NCBI GenBank assembly: GCA_037446075.1
Contig: JBBIJH010000186.1
Coordinates: 1 to 5,292, forward strand
Reading direction: 5' to 3'
Source of the DNA: JBBIJH01 sp037446075
Lineage (GTDB): Bacteria; Bacteroidota; Ignavibacteria; UBA10030; JAHEZR01
DNA: 5,292 nucleotides
Shown in pieces: positions 1-5,292 of the stretch (position 1 is the stretch's first letter; each line of letters begins with the position of its first letter). The notes beneath the pieces are model-generated. The model was not told where the DNA came from, searched no databases, and saw nothing but the letters and a program-made list of their open reading frames with translations. The translations under genes were made by a program, and so were the position numbers.

Positions 1-1074
1 CTCGTGGATCATGTGCAGCCGGTTCTCGAGACCCGGCCCGCCGTTCGGGATCTTGCTGAAATCATCCTTGCCCAACTCCTTCTGCTTCGGAAGACCTCTA
101 TAGCCTTCCTTCATGCAAAAAGGACAATGGTCCGTCGAGACTGCCTGCAAGTCATTCACTTCGAGTGCCTTCCACAAATGTTCCTGGTTGCTGCGTTCAC
201 GGATGGGTGGAGAACACACGTACTTTGCGCCATCGAAACTTCCGTTGGCGTAATCTTCGTAGGCAAGGAAGAGATACTGGGGGCAAGTCTCTCCGTAAGC
301 TGGCAAGCCACGATCTCGCGCCTCCCGAATCTGTTCCATTGCAAGATATGAGGAGACGTGCACGATGTACACCGGGACGCCCGCCATTTCGCTAAGCGCG
401 ATCACTCGATGCGTCGCCTCTTGCTCGGCAGTGGCGGGCCGGGACAGCGCATGGACATTTGGCGTGGTTTTCCCCTCTGCAAGCATTCGCTTCACAATCA
501 AATCAATTACACCCCCATTTTCCGCGTGCATACAAATCAGTCCGCCATTCTCTGAAGTGCGTTTCATCGCTTTGAAGATCGTCGCGTCATCGACCATGAA
601 CACGCCGGGGTATGCTGTGAAAAGTTTAAAGCTTGTCACCCCCTCATGCTTCACCATCGCATCCATCTCGGGAAGCCAGTCATCCGGAAGCTCGGTAAGT
701 ATCATGTGCAGCCCGTAGTCGATGCAGGCTTTCCCTTCAGATTTCCTCAGCCATGTGTCCAGGGCATGACGCATCGTCGTTCCTTTGGATTGAACGGCGA
801 AGTCAACGATGCACGTCGTTCCGCCATGAGCGGCAGCGATTGTGCCCGTCTCAAAATCGTCCGACGATGATGTGCCACCAAACGGTAGATCCATATGAGT
901 GTGGACATCGATGCCACCGGGGGTTACATACTTCCCTGTCGCATCGATAGTTCGATCTGCCTCGATGGGCAGACTCAAGCCGATCGTCGTGACCTTGTCG
1001 CGCTCGATAAAGACATCGGCGATGTAGTCTTGATCGGCGGTGATGACCCGGCCGTTCTTGATGAGGACAGACAT
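1..1074 (-). CDS. hydA: Dihydropyrimidinase / D-hydantoinase, C-terminus cut by window edge
   Basis: This zinc-type cyclic amidohydrolase opens 5,6-dihydrouracil or dihydrothymine to the N-carbamoyl-beta-amino acid, the second step of reductive pyrimidine breakdown; it is expected to be cytosolic. I translated 358 residues from the ATG at 1074, open to the left edge; the family is usually about 460 residues, so roughly 100 are missing. The N-terminus MSVLIKNGRV is the typical small beta-sandwich start. Metal ligands are all visible: H58 and H60 in GIDVHTH, the lysine normally carboxylated K150 (SFKLF), H183 (MHAENG), H239 (HVSS) and D315 (STDHCPF). Y155 in TAYPG is the substrate-binding tyrosine of the family. 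The start is fixed by homology, because no strong ribosome site precedes it (GAG lies about 9 bases upstream). It follows preA by 99 bp, which supports dihydropyrimidinase over a hydantoin-specific role, though substrate preference cannot be read from sequence. The gene name is by family. Confidence 0.95.
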   Translation of the reverse strand, partial: MSVLIKNGRVITADQDYIADVFIERDKVTTIGLSLPIEADRTIDATGKYVTPGGIDVHTHMDLPFGGTSSSDDFETGTIAAAHGGTTCIVDFAVQSKGTTMRHALDTWLRKSEGKACIDYGLHMILTELPDDWLPEMDAMVKHEGVTSFKLFTAYPGVFMVDDATIFKAMKRTSENGGLICMHAENGGVIDLIVKRMLAEGKTTPNVHALSRPATAEQEATHRVIALSEMAGVPVYIVHVSSYLAMEQIREARDRGLPAYGETCPQYLFLAYEDYANGSFDGAKYVCSPPIRERSNQEHLWKALEVNDLQAVSTDHCPFCMKEGYRGLPKQKELGKDDFSKIPNGGPGLENRLHMIHE

Positions 1075-1173
1075 AGGAAGACTCAGTTTGGGGTTAGGGG
1101 TTTGAGGTTTTATGGTTCGGGTTTGGGCGTCGTATCTTTACTCACTACTCCAACCCTAAATCTCGAGCCGTTT
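1075..1173. other. G-rich spacer between preA and the dihydropyrimidinase gene
   Basis: This 99-bp spacer separates the preA stop from the dihydropyrimidinase start. Its plus strand carries G runs at 1090-1093, 1097-1100, 1119-1121 and 1125-1127, with shorter GG pairs between, so it fits a loose two-plus-two G-quadruplex pattern (loops of 3, 18 and 3). The transcript strand is therefore C-rich. In the transcript, TTAGGG (1159 to 1154) can pair with CCCTAA (1099 to 1094), giving a 6-bp stem that may extend through bulges towards GGAG/CTC, with a large loop. No T-run follows, so it does not look like an intrinsic terminator. No convincing promoter was seen. Whether it acts in regulation is unknown. 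Confidence 0.5.
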
Positions 1174-2508
1174 TCAGTGGATTTCGATTCCGTGTCTGTG
1201 CTGGAACTGGCGCAACGCCTCCCACGTCAGTGGCTGCGGTAGTTGCTTCATTAATTCATTCCAGGAGATCGCTTCCCTCCCATCATCGACGCGAACCATT
1301 GAGATGCAACCATCAACGGGACACACGAGGAAACAGAGGCGGCAACCCACGCAATCTTCCTCACGGATTTTTGGTTGATTGATAATCAGCGTAGTCCCAT
1401 TATAGGATTTTTGCTTTGGGATGATATCAATACACTGATGCGCACCATCCTCGCAGGCGATGTAACAGAGATTGCACTGGATACATTTTGACTCGTCAAT
1501 TCGGGCGACGGTCTTATAGAGCAAGTTAAGTTCGCCAAAGTCTGTGATGCACTTGAGCGCCTTCCCCCGAACCTCATCAAGGCTTCGGAATCCTTTCTCC
1601 TCCATCCAGTTCGTGAGCCCTTCAACCATATCATCGATGATCCGGAAGCCATAGTGCATTACGGCAGTACAGACTTGAACACTCGTAGCGCCGAGAAGGA
1701 TAAATTCCAGCGCATCGCGCCAGGTCGAGATTCCGCCCATTGCTGAGATCGGCAACTGGATCTCGGGATCAATCCCAATCTGGGAGACCATATGTAGCGC
1801 AATTGGCTTGACGGCGGGCCCGGCGTACCCGCCATGTCCACCCTTGCTGTCTACAGACGGGTTCAACTCGAACGTGTCCAGATCGACGCCCATAATCGTA
1901 TTTAGAGTGTTGATCAAAGAAATGGCGCTGGCTCCTCCCTTCTTCGCAGCTCGACCGGGGTAGCGAATGTCGGCTACGTTCGGGGTAAGTTTTACAACCA
2001 CCGGAATCGTGGAAACCTCGGTGGCCCATTCAGTGATCATCGCGCAATACTCGGGTACCTGCCCGACAGCAGAACCCATTCCACGCTCGCTCATGCCATG
2101 CGGGCAACCATAGTTAAGTTCGATGCCGTCGCAACCTGTATCGATCGTTCGCTTGACGATATCGTGCCATGCCTCGCGCTTCGACTCGACCATAAGAGAC
2201 ACGACAACAGCGCGATCTGGCCAGAGCTTTTTCGTCTCCGCAATTTCTTTCAGATTCACCTCAAGCGGCCGATCGCTGATGAGTTCGAGGTTATTAATAC
2301 CAAGCATCTTTTGACCGTTGTAATCGATTGCGCCGTATCGGTTGACTACATTCATGATCGGCTCGCCGATCGTTTTCCACACGGCTCCACCCCAGCCGCG
2401 TTCGAAGGCCTTACAGACTTGATAGGAGGAATTCGTTGGCGGAGCGGATGCAAGCCAGAATGGGTTGGGGGATTCTATCCCTCCACAATTGACAGATAGA
2501 TCAACCAT
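1174..2508 (-). CDS. preA: Dihydropyrimidine dehydrogenase subunit PreA (FMN, two 4Fe-4S)
   Basis: Catalytic subunit of NAD(P)H-dependent dihydropyrimidine dehydrogenase, which reduces uracil or thymine to the 5,6-dihydro base using electrons passed from PreT; cytosolic. It is 444 residues. Residues 1 to about 320 form the FMN-binding TIM barrel of the dihydroorotate dehydrogenase superfamily. The active-site loop LNYGCPHGM puts the general-acid cysteine at C135, equivalent to C671 of pig DPD; N132 and the N200-T201 pair match pyrimidine-contacting residues there. The C-terminal ferredoxin-like domain has C342, C345, C348, C352 and C386, C389, C392, C396, spaced as in pig DPD within each group; the linker between groups is 34 residues against 23 in pig. 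A tail of about 40 residues follows. The start is supported by a good Shine-Dalgarno site and by an 11-bp gap to preT, so the two genes are almost certainly co-translated from one mRNA. NADH versus NADPH use is decided by PreT. Confidence 0.97.
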   Translation of the reverse strand: MVDLSVNCGGIESPNPFWLASAPPTNSSYQVCKAFERGWGGAVWKTIGEPIMNVVNRYGAIDYNGQKMLGINNLELISDRPLEVNLKEIAETKKLWPDRAVVVSLMVESKREAWHDIVKRTIDTGCDGIELNYGCPHGMSERGMGSAVGQVPEYCAMITEWATEVSTIPVVVKLTPNVADIRYPGRAAKKGGASAISLINTLNTIMGVDLDTFELNPSVDSKGGHGGYAGPAVKPIALHMVSQIGIDPEIQLPISAMGGISTWRDALEFILLGATSVQVCTAVMHYGFRIIDDMVEGLTNWMEEKGFRSLDEVRGKALKCITDFGELNLLYKTVARIDESKCIQCNLCYIACEDGAHQCIDIIPKQKSYNGTTLIINQPKIREEDCVGCRLCFLVCPVDGCISMVRVDDGREAISWNELMKQLPQPLTWEALRQFQHRHGIEIH

Positions 2509-2514
2509 GAGATA

Positions 2515-2519
2515 TCCTC
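2515..2519 (-). promoter_or_regulatory. Shine-Dalgarno site of preA
   Basis: The minus strand reads GAGGA, six bases before the preA ATG and immediately after the preT TAA stop. It is the clearest ribosome binding site among the gene starts visible in the window and fixes the preA start; it also suggests coupled translation of the two subunits. Confidence 0.8.
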
Positions 2520-3866
2520 TTACCTCCCGAGAATGAAATGATTAATGCCATGTGCCGCCCACTTTCCATCATACGCAGCGTTTACAACTTCCTTGCCACC
2601 ATTGATACAATCGCCACCTGCGAAAAACTTGGGGTTCGTCGTTTGGTAAGTTTGGGGATCTACCACGATGCACCCGTTCTGAGTTCTGAGGTTCGGGATT
2701 TGGGCCAGAAGCGTTTCATCAATTCTGTGTCCAAGTGATTTAACGACCATATCGACGGGGATTTGGAATTCAGAATTCGGGATCGGTTCAGGCTTGGGTC
2801 TGCCCTTTTCATCGGGATTGCCAAGCTTCATCTTGATGCACTCAAGAGCCTCGACGTAGCTTGAACCGAGGATTCGCTTTGGCGCTGTCAAAAAGTGAAA
2901 GATTACTCCATCCCTTTTCGCCAGCTCATACTCATAATTGTACGCGGGCATCTCCGCCCGGCTTCTACGATAGACGATCATCACTTCTTCGGCCCCAAGC
3001 CGTCTTGCCTCCGTCGCTGCGTCGATGGCGGTGTTCCCCGCTCCGATGACCGCAACACGTCGGCCGACGTCCACCGAAGTCCAGTTGCGAGTGGTGATTC
3101 TCTCGATGAACTCCAGAGCATCGACAACGCCCTCCAGGTCCTCTCCGGGGATGTTAAGTTTCGTCGGGGTTCCAAGGCCGACTCCGATGAAAATCGCGTC
3201 GTGCTGTTTGACAAGATCATTGATGGAGAGATCTTTGCCTACCCGCATGCTCGACCGTATCTTCACTCCAAGACTTTCGACGAGTCTGACTTCATTCAGG
3301 CTGTCCTGCTGCGTCATTTTGTAAGGAGCGATCCCCCAAGTGTCTAACCCACCCGGTTTCTCCTTTGCGTCGTAGATGGTAACGTCGTATCCGAGCAGGG
3401 CCAACTCAGCAGCACAGGCCAAGCCAGCAGGGCCTCCTCCAATCACCGCCACGGATTTTCCATTCTTGGGCGCAGGGTTGAAAAGCCGCGGCATACCATG
3501 CTGGAAATACCAATCGATGGCGTAGCGCTGAAGTCGGCCGATCTGGATGGGCGACTCACCCCGCTCGTTGTACACGCAGGCGCCCTCACAAAGGACCTCG
3601 ACCGGACAGGCTTTAGCGCACGTTAACGCCACCCAGTTCGATTGCAGAATCGTCTTCGCGGCTCCCTTGATGTTTCCCGTTGCAATCTTCTTAATGAAGG
3701 TCGAGATGTCGATGTGAGTAGGACAGGCCCTCATGCATGGTGAGTCGAAGCAGTACAAACATCGATTTGCTTCAGCCACCGCTGAGTTCGGAGTGAAAGG
3801 AGGGTGGATCTCGGCAAAGTTTGCCTCGTATTGTTCCTGTGTCAATTTAGAGGCAACGTTGATCAT
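2520..3866 (-). CDS. preT: Dihydropyrimidine dehydrogenase subunit PreT (FAD, NAD(P)H, Fe-S)
   Basis: Electron-input subunit: it oxidises NAD(P)H at FAD and passes electrons through Fe-S clusters to PreA. It is 448 residues and belongs to the GltD-like family. The N-terminal alpha-helical Fe-S domain has C36, C39, C44, C48 and C87, C93, C97, plus Q113. Their spacing is identical to pig DPD C79, C82, C87, C91, C130, C136, C140 and Q156, so the unusual glutamine-ligated cluster appears conserved. C83 is extra. The FAD dinucleotide motif is GGGPAG at 143-148; the NAD(P)H motif is VIGAGNTA at 273-280, followed by YRRSRAEMPA at 299-308. The C-terminal FAD segment is FFAGGDCINGG at 414-424. The arginines at 300-303 might favour NADPH, but E. 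coli PreT is reported to use NADH and related motifs occur in both, so the cofactor is undecided. No strong ribosome site precedes the ATG at 3866, and no in-frame ATG or GTG was seen in the nearby upstream bases. Confidence 0.97.
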   Translation of the reverse strand: MINVASKLTQEQYEANFAEIHPPFTPNSAVAEANRCLYCFDSPCMRACPTHIDISTFIKKIATGNIKGAAKTILQSNWVALTCAKACPVEVLCEGACVYNERGESPIQIGRLQRYAIDWYFQHGMPRLFNPAPKNGKSVAVIGGGPAGLACAAELALLGYDVTIYDAKEKPGGLDTWGIAPYKMTQQDSLNEVRLVESLGVKIRSSMRVGKDLSINDLVKQHDAIFIGVGLGTPTKLNIPGEDLEGVVDALEFIERITTRNWTSVDVGRRVAVIGAGNTAIDAATEARRLGAEEVMIVYRRSRAEMPAYNYEYELAKRDGVIFHFLTAPKRILGSSYVEALECIKMKLGNPDEKGRPKPEPIPNSEFQIPVDMVVKSLGHRIDETLLAQIPNLRTQNGCIVVDPQTYQTTNPKFFAGGDCINGGKEVVNAAYDGKWAAHGINHFILGR

Positions 3867-3931
3867 CAGAATGTGCCCAGCGTGTGCTCGATGTAAATCG
3901 ACATGATCAAGAATACTGAGGATGAAGAGTA

Positions 3932-3960
3932 ACCATAGATTTCACAATAGAATTTTGAAA
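3932..3960 (-). promoter_or_regulatory. Weak candidate promoter and inverted repeat upstream of preT
   Basis: Within the 147-bp aminotransferase-preT spacer, the minus strand has TTTCAA (3960-3955), 17 bases, then TATGGT (3937-3932). These match the sigma-70 boxes at only 3 of 6 and 4 of 6 positions. The same stretch contains an inverted repeat TTTCA-N11-TGAAA (3940-3960) that could be an operator. The A+T-rich character and spacer length make a promoter for preT-preA plausible, but the motif match could be chance. No terminator-like hairpin with a T-run was seen after the aminotransferase stop, so read-through from the upstream gene is equally likely. Confidence 0.2.
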
Positions 3961-4013
3961 CGTTGAGCCGCCGTATTCTGTGGTTTATGTTCTACGCGAA
4001 GTAGTTACAATCA

Positions 4014-5292
4014 TCATCCTTCTACCTCATCATCCGCTACGGCCAAAGCTTCATCCAGCGCCTTCACGCCCAGATCAATTTCTTCCTTTGATATGATTAG
4101 GGGCGGTGCAATCACGAAGTGACTGATCCACGCCTGAACGAATACACCATCCCTCATCATCCGGGCAGCGATTTTGTCCACCATCGTCTGAACCCCATTC
4201 ACCTTATCGGCCATGGTGTTGAAGTATGTCTTAGTTTGCCGATTCTTGACCAACTCCACAGCCCAGAACATTCCCAGTCCCCTCACATCTCCAATCGAAG
4301 CATGCCTCGATTTGAGCTCATTCAATTTCATTCCCAGGTACTCACCCAGCCTACGCGCACGTTCAATCAAATTCAGCCTCTTATACTCGTTGATCGCAGC
4401 GATCGCAGGAGCCAGCGTTAGCGGATGTGCCTCATAGGTGTGGCCATGAGAAAAGAAATGGTCATCGAAGTATGAGGCCACCTTCGAGGTCGTGGCACAA
4501 AGTCCGGCTGTCACGAGGATGTCCGGTTTGACGTCCCAGTGATCAACGGCGAACCATGTTCCCGTTCGTCCCCATCCGCTCATGACTTCATCCGCGATTA
4601 GAAGAACATCATGTTGGCTGCAGATCTCTCGAAGGCGAGGCATGTATTCTTTGGGAGGAATAAGTACTCCGTTCGTTCCCACCACAGGCTCGACGATGAC
4701 TGCGGCCACGTCGCTCTCATTCTCAATCATATGTTCGATATACTCAACGCAGGCGATTTCACATTCTGGATAGTGGTGGTTCAACGGACAATCATAGCAG
4801 TTCACCTCGGGAGCAAAGATTACTCCGGGAATTTTTCCGGCGGGTTCCATTGCCCAACGGCGAGGATCTCCCGTCGCGGCGATGGAGCCCATGGTCGAGC
4901 CGTGATAGGAACGGTATCGGGCAATAATCTTCGTCTTTCCCGTCACCATGCGAGCGATCTTGAATGCTGCCTCATTTGCTTCGGTGCCGGAGGTAGCCAA
5001 GAAGAATTTCTCCAACCCCTTCGGCAGCACTTCCAGCAATAACTTGCTCAGCTCTGCCCGAACATCCGTGGCATAACCTGGGCCGATATAAGGAAGCTTT
5101 CGGGCTTGTTCTTCGATCGCTCGGATGACCGCCGGGTTCTTGTGCCCGAGAGTGACGCACATTAGCTGAGAGGAAAAGTCGAGGTATTTCTTCCCACTAG
5201 AGTCGGTAAAGTAGCATCCTTCTGCATCGACAATATGCAGCGGCTTCCACCCCTTCTGGAATCGCCAGGTCCCATAGGTGTAGCGGGCGGTG
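4014..5292 (-). CDS. Class III aminotransferase, N-terminus cut by window edge, catalytic lysine segment missing
   Basis: PLP-dependent fold-type I, class III (omega) transaminase. Next to pyrimidine genes it would be expected to convert beta-alanine or 3-aminoisobutyrate to the semialdehyde. The frame is open through the right edge: 43 codons upstream of the ATG at 5162 read as genuine family sequence (for example YLDFSSQLMCVTLGHKNP), so that ATG is internal. About 425 residues are visible; perhaps 20-30 are missing. Numbered from the internal Met: phosphate-binding SGTEAN at 58-63, YHG at 86-88 (ring stacking), E158 in VEPV, D191 in ADEVMSGWGRTG (pyridine nitrogen), and T242 in HTYEAHPL. 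The segment between DILVTA (ending A219) and TSKVASYF should read like AKGLTSGYVPLGA but is only AGLCAT, so about eight residues including the Schiff-base lysine are absent while the frame continues. A CxxC-x8-CxxxC pattern lies at 122-138. Possibly a dead enzyme or pseudogene; exact substrate uncertain. Confidence 0.9.
   Translation of the reverse strand, partial: TARYTYGTWRFQKGWKPLHIVDAEGCYFTDSSGKKYLDFSSQLMCVTLGHKNPAVIRAIEEQARKLPYIGPGYATDVRAELSKLLLEVLPKGLEKFFLATSGTEANEAAFKIARMVTGKTKIIARYRSYHGSTMGSIAATGDPRRWAMEPAGKIPGVIFAPEVNCYDCPLNHHYPECEIACVEYIEHMIENESDVAAVIVEPVVGTNGVLIPPKEYMPRLREICSQHDVLLIADEVMSGWGRTGTWFAVDHWDVKPDILVTAGLCATTSKVASYFDDHFFSHGHTYEAHPLTLAPAIAAINEYKRLNLIERARRLGEYLGMKLNELKSRHASIGDVRGLGMFWAVELVKNRQTKTYFNTMADKVNGVQTMVDKIAARMMRDGVFVQAWISHFVIAPPLIISKEEIDLGVKALDEALAVADDEVEG

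Noticed and set aside
1090..1160. Telomere-like or CRISPR-like repeat array
   Set aside because: The GGGGTTAGGGG resemblance covers only two units, with no regular period, spacers or repeat copies.
895..1242. Plus-strand ORF of 115 codons overlapping the dihydropyrimidinase start, the spacer and the preA end
   Set aside because: It overlaps two well-supported minus-strand genes and crosses the G-rich spacer; its translation shows no recognisable domain.
2098..2499. Plus-strand ORF of 133 codons opposite preA
   Set aside because: Lies wholly inside the strongly conserved preA barrel region; the translation resembles no family and is best explained as an antisense shadow.
2895..3347. Plus-strand ORF of 150 codons opposite preT
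   Set aside because: Antisense to conserved PreT nucleotide-binding segments, with no domain signature or ribosome site seen.
3990..4013. Intrinsic terminator after the aminotransferase
   Set aside because: Only a 4-bp CTAC/GTAG stem around TTCGC is visible and no T-run follows.
4482..4487. Lysine in TTSKVASYF as the PLP lysine
   Set aside because: By family pattern it aligns with the position after PLGA, before the conserved SYFDDH helix, not with the catalytic lysine of the AKG motif, which lies upstream of PLGA.
4611..5042. Plus-strand ORF of 143 codons opposite the aminotransferase
   Set aside because: Antisense to the conserved transaminase core; no independent support.
5160..5162. 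ATG as the start of the aminotransferase
   Set aside because: The 43 codons upstream are open and encode typical N-terminal family sequence running into this Met, so the true start lies beyond the window.

Overview
The window holds one co-directional gene cluster on the minus strand, read from right to left. It carries most of the reductive pyrimidine catabolic (Pyd/Pre) pathway. In transcription order the genes are a PLP-dependent class III aminotransferase (5' end beyond the right edge), preT and preA (the two subunits of an NAD(P)H-dependent dihydropyrimidine dehydrogenase), and a dihydropyrimidinase/D-hydantoinase (3' end beyond the left edge). No supported gene lies on the plus strand, and no tRNA, rRNA, CRISPR array or insertion sequence was seen.

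How the genes fit together: PreT takes electrons from NAD(P)H through FAD and N-terminal Fe-S clusters. PreA, with FMN and two C-terminal Fe-S clusters, reduces uracil or thymine to the 5,6-dihydro base. The dihydropyrimidinase opens the ring to an N-carbamoyl-beta-amino acid. A beta-ureidopropionase, not in the window, would release beta-alanine or 3-aminoisobutyrate. The aminotransferase is the natural candidate to convert that amine to a semialdehyde. Ligand spacing in PreT and PreA matches the fused mammalian enzyme closely, so these two look intact and functional.

The main anomaly is in the aminotransferase. Its fold motifs are well conserved, but the segment that normally carries the Schiff-base lysine is about eight residues short and that lysine is absent, with the reading frame kept. 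Either the gene is catalytically dead, or it is a non-canonical homologue, or the sequence has a collapsed segment. A second oddity is a G-rich tract (C-rich in the transcript) between preA and the dihydropyrimidinase gene. Parts of it resemble a stretch inside preT.

Organism: a bacterium with GC content near one half. Separate preT and preA genes in the order preT-preA are a bacterial arrangement. The sequence alone does not let me name a phylum; an uncultured or environmental lineage is possible. The layout is: dihydropyrimidinase gene (1-1074), 99-bp G-rich spacer (1075-1173), preA (1174-2508), 11-bp spacer with a clear Shine-Dalgarno site, preT (2520-3866), 147-bp spacer (3867-4013), aminotransferase gene (4014 to the right edge). 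No gene-free stretch exceeds 300 bases.
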